Source of the DNA: Promethearchaeota archaeon Loki_b31
Lineage (GTDB): Archaea; Asgardarchaeota; Lokiarchaeia; Sigyniarchaeales; SOKP01
Direction: 5' to 3'
Assembly (NCBI GenBank): GCA_005222975.1
Contig: NJBI01000016.1
Span: 1-55,734 of the forward strand
Length of the DNA: 55,734 nucleotides
Shown here: positions 1 through 8,198 of the stretch, piece by piece
How the letters are laid out: each line of letters begins with the position of its first letter
How positions within the stretch are numbered: the stretch's first letter is position 1
Program-made: the position numbers and the translations under genes
The notes under the pieces: generated by a model
Database searches by the model: none
What the model saw: only the letters and a program-made list of their open reading frames with translations
What the model was told of the DNA's origin: nothing

Positions 1-137
1 CTTCTACTAAAGTCCATGAATTTAAAAGTGCCAAATATTGTTATAATAAGCTATAATATCTACGTGATACCATTAAACGAAAACTTTTTTTTTTGCCCAT
101 CCATACACAAAGTATAGGAATTAATCCCTTTCAACAA

Positions 138-150
138 TTTTTATAAAAAG
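138..150 (+). promoter_or_regulatory. Candidate TATA box for the RuBisCO gene
   Basis: A TTTTTATAAAAAG stretch, a good archaeal TATA element, lies about 60 bases before the RuBisCO start. This would give a leader of roughly 35 bases containing the GGTGG ribosome-binding site at 200-204. Position and sequence are seen; promoter function is inferred. Confidence 0.35.
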
Positions 151-210
151 ATTTAAATGAACTTTTTCTACATAATAATCATAAAGTACTTTTGAATATG
201 GTGGAATGAT

Positions 211-1488
211 TTGGTAGATTATGTAGATTTAAGTTATGAACCGAACGAAAATGATCTTGTTGTTATGTATTTCGTTGAAAAAGCTGTTGATTGTGAAAGT
301 CTGGAAAAAGCTTGCGAGGAAATCGCTAAAGAAAGTTCAATAGGCACATGGACAGATATTTTGACGATGTCTGCAGATATTGCCGAACGCCTTGAACCGT
401 CTGCTTTTTATATAGATCCACAAAATCAAATTATAAAAATTGCTTATTCTGAAGAATTATTTGAAGCCGATAACATGTCTCAAATTCTTAGCGCTATTGC
501 TGGTAATATTTTTGGTATGAAGGTGATTAATAATTTAAGGCTTATAGATATCACATTTCCTAAATATATAGTCAGTAAGTATAAAGGACCTAAATTCGGG
601 ATTAAAGGTATCAGAAAATTAACTGGAGTGGAAAAAAGACCTTTGTTAGGAACAATCGTAAAACCTAAAGTAGGTTTAAATGAGATCGAACACGCAAAAG
701 TTTGTGAAGAGGCATGGATGGGCGGTTTGGACATAGTAAAGGACGATGAGAATTTAACTAGTATGGTCTTCAATAAATTCGATAAAAGAGTTGAGGAATC
801 TTTAAAAGCTCGAGATAGAGCTCAAGCTGAAACGGGTGAAAAAAAGATTTATATGCCCAATATCACAGCAAAATTAAGTACAATGGAAGAAAGAGCAAAT
901 ACAGTAATAAATAACGGTGGAGAATATGTAATGGTTGACATATTTACCGTAGGATTCTCAGCTTTACAAGAACTTCGAGATTATCTAGACGATAAAAATA
1001 TCGTAATTCACGCTCATAGAGCTATGCATGCCGCCTTTACACGCAATAAAAAACACGGAATAACGATGTTGGCTTTAGCTAAAATAATGAGGCTAATCGG
1101 AATGGACCAATTGCATACTGGTACTATCGTTGGAAAAATGGAGGGTGGTAAAAAAGAAGTTTTAGAGATAAATCAAGTAATTTCAGAACCAAATATTACA
1201 GGAAACAATACAACAATTCTGGATCAAGAGTGGGGTGATATCAAACCTACTCTACCCGTTGCTTCAGGAGGTCTAAGCCCATTACACATTCCTGATTTAA
1301 TAAAGTATTTAGGTAATGATATCGTGTATCAATTCGGAGGGGGTTGTCATGGACATCCAGATGGTACTAGAGCCGGCGCAAGAGCGATAAGACAAGCAGT
1401 TGATGCTACTTTGAATGGAATTGAATTAGAGGAATACGCAAAAACGAAAGAAGAATTAGAAAAAGCAATCAAAAAATGGAGAAAATAA
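211..1488 (+). CDS. rbcL: Form III ribulose-1,5-bisphosphate carboxylase (RuBisCO large subunit)
   Basis: 425 residues, the usual length for archaeal form III RuBisCO, which carboxylates ribulose 1,5-bisphosphate made from nucleotides in the archaeal AMP pathway. Active-site segments are all present: TWTDILT near residue 46, GTIVKPKVGL, the carbamylated-lysine motif GLDIVKDDEN, HAHRAMHAAFTR, HTGTIVGKMEG (loop-6 lysine), ASGGLSP, and the phosphate-binding FGGGCHGHPDGTRAG. It therefore looks catalytically competent, not a form IV RuBisCO-like protein. The start is a TTG: GGTGG lies 6 bases upstream and no in-frame ATG or GTG exists before the upstream stop. The gene converges on the R15P isomerase gene (25-base gap), its partner in the AMP pathway. 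AMP phosphorylase, the third enzyme, is not in the window. Confidence 0.93.
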   Translation: MVDYVDLSYEPNENDLVVMYFVEKAVDCESLEKACEEIAKESSIGTWTDILTMSADIAERLEPSAFYIDPQNQIIKIAYSEELFEADNMSQILSAIAGNIFGMKVINNLRLIDITFPKYIVSKYKGPKFGIKGIRKLTGVEKRPLLGTIVKPKVGLNEIEHAKVCEEAWMGGLDIVKDDENLTSMVFNKFDKRVEESLKARDRAQAETGEKKIYMPNITAKLSTMEERANTVINNGGEYVMVDIFTVGFSALQELRDYLDDKNIVIHAHRAMHAAFTRNKKHGITMLALAKIMRLIGMDQLHTGTIVGKMEGGKKEVLEINQVISEPNITGNNTTILDQEWGDIKPTLPVASGGLSPLHIPDLIKYLGNDIVYQFGGGCHGHPDGTRAGARAIRQAVDATLNGIELEEYAKTKEELEKAIKKWRK

Positions 1489-1512
1489 TTAAAATTTAAC
1501 TTTTTTTAAGTT

Positions 1513-2463
1513 TTATAACATATCAGGATATAATTTTGCAAAGTAATTATGGACATGGCTACTTGCGAAGATCCCTGCTTCAGTTATAAGTCCATCTATA
1601 TATCTTCTACTTACAGTCTCAAAAGCAGGATTTAGGATGGTTAAACCCTCTGGGGCGTCCTCCCATACTTCTTTTGGGTCTCTCATTTCAATTTTTTCCA
1701 AAATACCAAAGGAAGTCTGAGGATTATATTTTAAAAGAGGGGATGCAACATAGAAAGGTACATGTTCTTCATGGGCTACTAATGCTAGCAATCGAGAACC
1801 AATTTTATTAATAATCGTACCCTCTGAAGTAATAGAATCTGCTCCAATAATTATTAAATCAACTTCGTAATGATTAACAACCCAACGCATAGCACTATCA
1901 ACTACGTGAATAACTTCAATTCCAGCATCAAGTAATTTTCTGACGGTTTTTCTTCCTTGTAATCTAGGTTGAGTTTCTGTTGCTACAACTTTAAAATGGT
2001 CTTTCCCCTGTCTTTTTGCTTCTAATAGGATAGCATTTACGATGCTTGAATGACAATGAGTCATTATAATAAAGTTATCGTCCGTACTTACATCAGGAAT
2101 TCTCCTTGCACCTATTTCAGCTATTTTCTGCTTTGAATTTTGCATCAATAATTTATACTCATCCTTACAACTGCTAATTAATTCCAAAATTTCTTTTATT
2201 GATAACGAATCTATTTTTTTTTTTAATTGATTCATAATATAATTAAGTCCATTTCTCAAAGCAGGCTCGGTCGCCCTCGTTTGGAATAAGATGGCTTTAG
2301 CTTCTATTAATTTATTAAATAAATCTTCTGAAGTAATAGTTTCACCAATTCTTTGCGCATAATCGCTTAAAAATTGTATTGCACTAATTGCTACACTTGA
2401 AGCACCCTGAATTTCTAAGGATTTAATCCTTTCAGCGTCCTTTAATAATTGTTGTATATTTAT
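1513..2463 (-). CDS. Ribose-1,5-bisphosphate isomerase (eIF2B alpha/beta/delta-like)
   Basis: Converts ribose 1,5-bisphosphate to ribulose 1,5-bisphosphate, the substrate of the convergent RuBisCO. Family motifs include DNFIIMTHCHS, ATETQPRLQG, HVVDSAMRWV, IIGADSITSEGTIINKIGS and EMRDPKEVW. The first standard start codon in frame is a TTG at 2259, but the frame stays open to 2463. The extra 68 residues carry conserved N-terminal features of this family (AERIKSLEIQGA, and QTRATEPALRN running into the TTG-initiated part). Including them gives about 316 residues, matching characterised archaeal homologues of about 320. No ATG, GTG or TTG lies in that extension. A GGTGA ribosome-binding sequence at 2464-2468 is followed by ATA codons at 2463 and 2457. 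Either initiation is at ATA or an indel hides the true start. Identity is firm, the exact start is not. Confidence 0.88.
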   Translation of the reverse strand: MNIQQLLKDAERIKSLEIQGASSVAISAIQFLSDYAQRIGETITSEDLFNKLIEAKAILFQTRATEPALRNGLNYIMNQLKKKIDSLSIKEILELISSCKDEYKLLMQNSKQKIAEIGARRIPDVSTDDNFIIMTHCHSSIVNAILLEAKRQGKDHFKVVATETQPRLQGRKTVRKLLDAGIEVIHVVDSAMRWVVNHYEVDLIIIGADSITSEGTIINKIGSRLLALVAHEEHVPFYVASPLLKYNPQTSFGILEKIEMRDPKEVWEDAPEGLTILNPAFETVSRRYIDGLITEAGIFASSHVHNYFAKLYPDML

Positions 2464-2512
2464 TCACCAATTTTTTTAATGTTAATATATAGGATATTCT
2501 TATTTTATTATC

Positions 2513-2725
2513 TTACTTTAATTGATCTTCATTATCTGAATTCTGGGTCAACTCTAAATCCTTCGGATTTATCTCTATATAGAGAGCTCCAATATAATCA
2601 CACGATGTACATTCAAATATGTTTGGTGTTAACCAACCAGCAACATTAACAGCGGTTTTCAAAGTAGCTTTTTTACACTTAGGACAAATTCTTATGCGTA
2701 CCTTTTTGCTTTTAATAAATTTCAT
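2513..2725 (-). CDS. Small zinc-ribbon protein
   Basis: 70 residues with a lysine/arginine-rich N-terminus followed by two CxxC knuckles (CPKCKK and CTSCDY) about 23 residues apart, the layout of a rubredoxin-like zinc ribbon. The C-terminal third is acidic. ATG start at 2725. It could be a nucleic-acid-binding or ribosome-associated factor, as are many archaeal single-ribbon proteins, but nothing here proves a function. It lies on the same strand as the R15P isomerase gene and 50 bases upstream of it, so the two may be co-transcribed. Confidence 0.7.
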   Translation of the reverse strand: MKFIKSKKVRIRICPKCKKATLKTAVNVAGWLTPNIFECTSCDYIGALYIEINPKDLELTQNSDNEDQLK

Positions 2726-2866
2726 TGTAATTAGAAATGAATAATTCTTTTATTTCTTGATCTATATTCAATAATCACAAATAATTTTTTAGTTCCTAAA
2801 AAATTGTTTATATCTTTTCTGTGATTTTACAATTTAACTTAAATAATCACTGCTTAATCTATTAAA

Positions 2867-4702
2867 ATGAATGATTTAGAGATAAAACGAAAAAGTATGC
2901 CAAACGAACCTGGAGTTTACTTTTTTATCAACAAAAAGGGTTCTATTATTTATGTGGGTAAAGCTCTAAATCTTAGAAAGAGAGTAAATCAATATTTCCA
3001 AAAAACAAATTACAACGATCCCTTTTACGAAGAAAAAATTAAGGAGCTAGTTAAAAAAATTCATTCTATTGATTTCTTCGTTACAGAAAACGAAAAAGAA
3101 GCTAAAATTTTAGAAAACATACAAATTAAGAAATATCAACCTCGTTTTAACGTAATAATGCGCGATTCCAAGACCTATCCATGGGTTGGGATATTTTTTT
3201 CAGAAACATACCCTAGAATCCGACTTATAAGAGGACCAGAAAAGTATTCCCAAAAAAATTTGTTTTTAGGACCTTATACAGATAAAAAGGAAATCAGTAG
3301 AATCTTAAGAGATTTGCGAAAAATTTTCCCCTATTGTTCTTGTAAAAATAAAGTTAAAAAAAAAAAGATAAGACCTTGTTTGTATTACCAATTGAAACTA
3401 TGTCCGGGACCATGCATTGAAGCAGTAACTAAAGAAGAATATTTAGAAAATGTAAAACAAATAGAACTGTTTTTAAAAGGTCAGACTGAAGAATTAAAGG
3501 GTCAAATTGAAGAAAAAATGAAAGATGCAGCACAATTGCAAGATTTCGAAAGTGCTGCTTTTTGGAGAGATAAACTCAACGCAATAGATAATTCTACAAT
3601 AACTCAAAGTGTTTTATTAGAAAACAAGGAAGATAAAGATATTATCGGCTACTATAATGACGAGGGACAAAAATACATAGCGATGGTTATGATTCATATA
3701 CGTGAAGGAAAGATATCGAATAAAAGTTCCTTTTTGTTAAATATAAAAGAGAAATTAATTCATAAGGATGAGATTTTCCCATCAATAATGGAACAGTTTT
3801 ACCAAAATGTGACACACAATTTACCCGATGTTATTGTTGTTCCGGAATTTTACGATGGAGTAGGTGTATTTAAAGAAATTCTTAAAGATTTTCGTGCCAA
3901 TTTAAAGATTCGAACACCTATGGAAGAAGAATATGGCTTGGTTCGAATTGCGGATAAAAACGCTAAAATTATTGTGGAACAAGAAATTCAAATGGAGGAA
4001 ATTAAAAAGAAAGAGGAAGATCAAATTAAAAAAGCGTTGGAGGAAGCTAAAGAGATTTTTAATTTACCCAAAGCGCCTAGAATAATTGAAGGGTTCGATA
4101 TTTCAAATATTGAAGGGACAGATGCAACTGGATCTATGGTTTATTTTCTTGAAGGGCACCCTTATAACAAGAATTATCGCCATTTTAAGATTCACACAAA
4201 ATCTACTCCGGATGATGTCGCTATGATGAAAGAGGTAATTAAACGGAGATACACCATGATTTTAGAGCGTAATTTAGAGTTACCAGACTTAATCCTCGTT
4301 GATGGAGGAAAGGGTCAATTGAACGCAGGACTTTCAGTTTTAAAGGATTTAGGCATTGAAGGCATTCCAATTATTGGCTTAGCAAAGAAATTTGAGGAAA
4401 TTTATGTTCCCAACAAAAAGGACCCTATTATTTTACCTAAAAATTCACACCTTCTTAAAATATTTCAAAGGGTCAGAGATGAGGCTCATCGTTTTGCAGT
4501 AAGGCTTCATAAAAAACAACGAATAAAAAGGGTAAAAAGATCTATTTTGGATGAGATAAAAGGTATAGGCCCAGCAACTAGAAATAAACTCCTTACAACA
4601 TTTGGCAGTGTGAATAATATTAAGGAAGCTTCTCCTGAAGAAATCGCTAAGGTTGTTGGAAAAAAGTTGGCTGATACAATATTAAAAAAGCTGAATAGTT
4701 GA
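2867..4702 (+). CDS. uvrC: UvrC, excinuclease ABC subunit C
   Basis: 611 residues, a normal UvrC length. UvrC makes both incisions during UvrABC nucleotide excision repair. Domains in order: GIY-YIG nuclease (about 12-95, PGVYFF...YVGKALNLRKR), the cysteine cluster that ligates an iron-sulfur cluster in UvrC proteins (Cys157, 159, 171, 179, 183), a UVR motif that binds UvrB (about 210-245), the RNase H-like endonuclease domain (IEGFDISNIEGTDATGSM, LILVDGGKGQL), and C-terminal helix-hairpin-helix motifs (IKGIGPATRNKLL). ATG start with an AT-rich upstream region. UvrA and UvrB are not in the window. In archaea this system is generally regarded as acquired from bacteria. Confidence 0.97.
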   Translation: MNDLEIKRKSMPNEPGVYFFINKKGSIIYVGKALNLRKRVNQYFQKTNYNDPFYEEKIKELVKKIHSIDFFVTENEKEAKILENIQIKKYQPRFNVIMRDSKTYPWVGIFFSETYPRIRLIRGPEKYSQKNLFLGPYTDKKEISRILRDLRKIFPYCSCKNKVKKKKIRPCLYYQLKLCPGPCIEAVTKEEYLENVKQIELFLKGQTEELKGQIEEKMKDAAQLQDFESAAFWRDKLNAIDNSTITQSVLLENKEDKDIIGYYNDEGQKYIAMVMIHIREGKISNKSSFLLNIKEKLIHKDEIFPSIMEQFYQNVTHNLPDVIVVPEFYDGVGVFKEILKDFRANLKIRTPMEEEYGLVRIADKNAKIIVEQEIQMEEIKKKEEDQIKKALEEAKEIFNLPKAPRIIEGFDISNIEGTDATGSMVYFLEGHPYNKNYRHFKIHTKSTPDDVAMMKEVIKRRYTMILERNLELPDLILVDGGKGQLNAGLSVLKDLGIEGIPIIGLAKKFEEIYVPNKKDPIILPKNSHLLKIFQRVRDEAHRFAVRLHKKQRIKRVKRSILDEIKGIGPATRNKLLTTFGSVNNIKEASPEEIAKVVGKKLADTILKKLNS

Positions 4703-4709
4703 AAAAACT

Positions 4710-6152
4710 TCATTTTAAATCTGAAATTACTAGCCTAATAAGTTCAGCTGTGGTTTCGCAATACATTCGAGCTAAAGAATCGCTTTTAGCTTCGCTAATA
4801 ACCCTGACTATAGCTTCTGTATTTGAAGGATGAATAAGGACGAACCATTCCTTTTCTTTACCAAATCTAAGGTCATGATCTATTTGGTTAACCACTTCAC
4901 CCTCATCCACCAATTCTTTCTTAGTTCTATCAATTATTAGTTTTACATCCTTTCGAGCTAATTTTATACTTTTTCTATAGGAAAAGAATTTCGGTAGTTT
5001 AGAGACGAGCTTTGATATTTTTTCTCCTGAATCTACTAGTATCTCAACAATTTTAGCAGCAGCAAAAATTCCATCTCTAGTGTTATTAAAACTTGGGAAC
5101 ATTACGCCCCCACACGAACCTTCGCCGCCAAAAATTAAACTGTTTTTCGAAGTTTTACTTCGATCTTCTATCAAATTGTACATTTTTTCAACTAAAAATA
5201 TCTCTCCTATTGGAGTTCTTATTACTCGCGCGCCGTATTTTTCAGCAATTACATCAAACATTAAAGAAGACGCTAAATTTGTTATAAAAATGACTTCTTC
5301 TGTTTGGTTCTCGTAATTTTTTAATTGGTATTCCATAATAAGAGCTAAGCCAATATCCTCAGGATAACATATACCATTCTCTCCTATAATTGCCAATCTA
5401 TCGGCGTCGCAATCGTGGGCAAATCCAACATCGTATTTACCTTGCCAAACCTTCATAATTAAATCTTTCAGGTTAATTTGTATAGGTTCAATCTCCCTTG
5501 GAAATTTCTTGCTTTTAGTTAAATCGTTGTTGATTACTTTAACTTCACACCCCATTCCTTCAAGCATTTGAGGTGTAGCATGTTTGCCCGCTCCCGCTCC
5601 AGTATCTATAACGACTCTAAGATTGTTTTTTTTTTTAATACTTCCGATATTAAGATCTTTAAATAGGGCTTGAATGTAGTTTGGGATAGGATTGAATTTA
5701 GAGATATTTTTCTTTAAATTTCGTTTAGTTATTTTGTAAGTTTTCAAATCAATATCTTTTAACATACGAGCAATCTGTTCTAGATCCTCGTTATGTAAAT
5801 AAGTTTTTGAAGATAACAGTTTTAAACCATTACATTCTTGAGGATTGTGAGAGCCTGTAATAACAATTCCCACAGGAATGTTTAACTTATTTTTTGCATG
5901 AATAATAATTGGTGTTGGACATACTCCGACATTTACTATATTAAATCCTGTAGAAATTAAGCCCTCAACAATACCCCTTTCAAGAGTCTTTCCACTTGGT
6001 CGCGTATCTCTACCTATTATAATTTTTTTATTATCGCCTTTAAACCATTCGCCAAAAGCGATAGCAATCTTTTTTGATGTTTTAAAATTCAAATCTTTAC
6101 CTGCAATTCCCCGAATTCCACTAAAAGTAAAAATTAAATTATTTATTTCCAT
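4710..6152 (-). CDS. Phosphohexomutase, phosphoglucosamine/phosphomannomutase type
   Basis: 480 residues of the alpha-D-phosphohexomutase superfamily, interconverting hexose 6- and 1-phosphates for nucleotide-sugar synthesis. Seen: N-terminal FSGIRGIAGKD, the phosphoserine loop TGSHNPQ (Ser101), the metal-binding loop DCDADR (247-252), the sugar-specificity loop GGEGSCGG, and the C-terminal phosphate-binding segment HPSNTEAIVRV. The GEGSCGG loop and overall length fit archaeal GlmM-like enzymes best, though phosphomannomutase activity cannot be excluded. ATG start at 6152. It converges with uvrC (7 bases between stops) and lies 24 bases after the ROK kinase gene on the same strand, suggesting a sugar-phosphate operon. 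It ends with TGA at the family's natural C-terminus. Confidence 0.92.
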   Translation of the reverse strand: MEINNLIFTFSGIRGIAGKDLNFKTSKKIAIAFGEWFKGDNKKIIIGRDTRPSGKTLERGIVEGLISTGFNIVNVGVCPTPIIIHAKNKLNIPVGIVITGSHNPQECNGLKLLSSKTYLHNEDLEQIARMLKDIDLKTYKITKRNLKKNISKFNPIPNYIQALFKDLNIGSIKKKNNLRVVIDTGAGAGKHATPQMLEGMGCEVKVINNDLTKSKKFPREIEPIQINLKDLIMKVWQGKYDVGFAHDCDADRLAIIGENGICYPEDIGLALIMEYQLKNYENQTEEVIFITNLASSLMFDVIAEKYGARVIRTPIGEIFLVEKMYNLIEDRSKTSKNSLIFGGEGSCGGVMFPSFNNTRDGIFAAAKIVEILVDSGEKISKLVSKLPKFFSYRKSIKLARKDVKLIIDRTKKELVDEGEVVNQIDHDLRFGKEKEWFVLIHPSNTEAIVRVISEAKSDSLARMYCETTAELIRLVISDLK

Positions 6153-6176
6153 AATAAATCGTTAGTAAAGAGAAAA

Positions 6177-7190
6177 TTAGGGTATTATTGGATTTCCTTC
6201 TAACTTATACTTCACGAGAGTCAACGCTCCCATTACGCCGATAGCATCCAAAAATTTTGTTACTTTTATTTTTGGAGGGTGATTTATCGTAAATAATACG
6301 GGGTCTGTATTGAATTGTTCAATAACGGGAGGTAAAATTAAATCGTGATCTTTCATCATAGCTCCACCAAAGTATATCGAAGTACAATCGTAATAATTGT
6401 TTACGAGTCCAACTCCCACTTTAATATAAAATATACACTGCTCTATAACACTCTTAGAAAATTTATCTCCTCCTCTTTTTGCTTGAAAAATTTCTTTCGC
6501 CGTAATCTTAGACTCGTCGTTATCAATCATGTACATCAAAATTTTAGAGCTCAACTTAGTTGTTTTTATCGCGTCTAATGCTAAGTTTTTAACTCCTGTA
6601 GCAGAACTATATACTTCCCAACACCCATAAGCACCACAATTACATTGAAAATTACTCTGTCGATTAACAATCCCATGCCCGATTTCTGCAGCATTCCCAT
6701 CCTTTCCGAGAAGTAAATGCCCGTTACAAATAACTCCACCACCAATTCCCGTCGACACTGTTATATAAACTAGATTATCTTTTTCATCGTCACTTGCTTC
6801 AAAATAATGTACCCCTAAAACCGATGCGTTGCCATCATTAATTAAATAGATCGGGACTCCTGGAAATCTTTCTTGAATTGGTTTTTTTAGCGGTATTTCT
6901 TTAAAACCTAAGTTAGCATTATTGAAAACTTCGCCAGTTTCTGCATCTAAAGGACCGGCTGATGCTAGACCAATACCTAAAACTTGTTCTTTATCAATAT
7001 TGTTTTCAATTAACAACTGCGTAATTAAGGAAATTACTGTATTGCTGATTGAAAACTCGTTATCTTTAGGTGTTTGGGCAACTTTAGTTATTATATTTTC
7101 TTCCTTTAAATCAGAGGTACATAGAGAGACTCGAATCCATGTACCTCCAATATCCGCCCCAACGATAAATTCCTTTATTATTATCACCAA
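6177..7190 (-). CDS. ROK-family sugar kinase (glucokinase-like)
   Basis: Up to 337 residues. ROK proteins phosphorylate glucose, N-acetylglucosamine, N-acetylmannosamine or similar sugars using ATP. Seen: the N-terminal phosphate loop GADIGGTWIR, substrate loop NDGNASVLG, TVSTGIGGGVI, and the ROK zinc motif EIGHGIVN...CNCGAYGCWE. No DNA-binding domain precedes the kinase, so it is an enzyme, not a ROK repressor. The TTG at 7190 and GTG at 7187 overlap a GGTGA ribosome-binding sequence, which would be too close to serve them. An ATA at 7178 would sit at proper spacing and give a protein starting (M)KEFIVGADIGG. It precedes the phosphohexomutase by 24 bases, so the pair may feed sugar phosphates into one pathway. 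The sugar substrate is not predictable from sequence alone. Confidence 0.9.
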   Translation of the reverse strand: MVIIIKEFIVGADIGGTWIRVSLCTSDLKEENIITKVAQTPKDNEFSISNTVISLITQLLIENNIDKEQVLGIGLASAGPLDAETGEVFNNANLGFKEIPLKKPIQERFPGVPIYLINDGNASVLGVHYFEASDDEKDNLVYITVSTGIGGGVICNGHLLLGKDGNAAEIGHGIVNRQSNFQCNCGAYGCWEVYSSATGVKNLALDAIKTTKLSSKILMYMIDNDESKITAKEIFQAKRGGDKFSKSVIEQCIFYIKVGVGLVNNYYDCTSIYFGGAMMKDHDLILPPVIEQFNTDPVLFTINHPPKIKVTKFLDAIGVMGALTLVKYKLEGNPIIP

Positions 7191-7207
7191 TTATATTTGT
7201 TCAAAAC

Positions 7208-8008
7208 TTAATAATAATTTATCTCTATTAAATCATTTTTGATTATTTCTTTAAAAATCTTTACGATCTCTTTTTTTCTCTTTTTATCAATTGCGTATAC
7301 AAAGTATTCTGAAGGTATTCTTGCGATTGAATATAATTGTACAATATCGGGTTTAATTTTTTTTATCGCATAAGCTAATTGCTCAATATTTTCTTTATTA
7401 TCATTGGAAATAAAATCTTCTCTGTAAGAATTATAAATTAAACATTGAATTGCTAATTTCTTATTTTGCATATCTTTTCTCAATTTAACAAGCGATTCAA
7501 CAATAGTGTTAACATCTGGACTATCTTTATGTGGTCTATTGGTGTTTGTAAAGTCGTTTTCAGTAGCGGCGTCTAATTTTGCTAATACAAGATCAAAGTG
7601 TTTTACTCTTTCTCGAACTTCGCTTGAATAAAGAGTACTTGAATTAGTAAAAAGCGTAATAAGAGGAGGTTCGTTGGTCCATTTCAAATCTCTTCTAACA
7701 TCTAAAGTAATAGAGTAAAAATCTAATAAATTTTCGTTGAGCGTAGGCTCACCTTGATATCCTGTAAAGCTTAAACTTTTTAAATGGGGGACATATTTTA
7801 ATATATCTTTAAGTTCTCTTCTAAAGTTAAACGACGGCGGAGCATTAATTCTATATTCTGGAGAAACTAAGTTTTCTTTATTTGTTGCGCCGATCTCACA
7901 ATAGACACAATCATAAGAACAAACTTTATAATTTAACAGTATATTTATTCCCAATGAGAGACCTAAGCGTCTTGACTGGAAAGGTCCATAGGTATATTTT
8001 CTAGGCAT
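7208..8008 (-). CDS. Radical SAM protein (COG0731-like Fe-S oxidoreductase)
   Basis: 266 residues. The N-terminus [18 protein letters not shown] leads into the radical SAM cluster motif CSYDCVYCE and then a glycine-containing SAM-binding strand (FTGYQGEPTLNE), with NRPH near residue 150. This matches the COG0731 group of small radical SAM enzymes related to the wyosine enzyme TYW1; the substrate is unknown. ATG at 8008. It lies 18 bases upstream of the ROK kinase reading frame. A second, truncated copy of its first 50 or so codons lies at 16718-16918 in the same orientation, so the two copies bracket the accessory island. Family assignment is firm, reaction not known. Confidence 0.85.
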   Translation of the reverse strand: MPRKYTYGPFQSRRLGLSLGINILLNYKVCSYDCVYCEIGATNKENLVSPEYRINAPPSFNFRRELKDILKYVPHLKSLSFTGYQGEPTLNENLLDFYSITLDVRRDLKWTNEPPLITLFTNSSTLYSSEVRERVKHFDLVLAKLDAATENDFTNTNRPHKDSPDVNTIVESLVKLRKDMQNKKLAIQCLIYNSYREDFISNDNKENIEQLAYAIKKIKPDIVQLYSIARIPSEYFVYAIDKKRKKEIVKIFKEIIKNDLIEINYY

Positions 8009-8198
8009 GGGATACGGATTTGCGAAATACTATTAATTAGATCAAACTATTTATCATAATCTATTTATCCTAAAAAATTTTGCTTGTAGGCAATATGAAT
8101 TTAGCTTTTTATATAACTCATCCATTTTCCGCCAAATACTGTTTTTTAAAATCGTTATATGTTTCAATCTCGAAGTGATCATCAAAAAATTGTCGAAT

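Noticed and set aside
480..773. Minus-strand reading frame inside the RuBisCO gene
   Set aside because: It is a shadow of a highly conserved gene in another frame; no start signal or family match. The same applies to other antisense frames inside strong genes.
2449..2649. Plus-strand frame across the R15P isomerase start and zinc-ribbon gene
   Set aside because: It overlaps two supported minus-strand genes and has low-complexity hydrophobic content.
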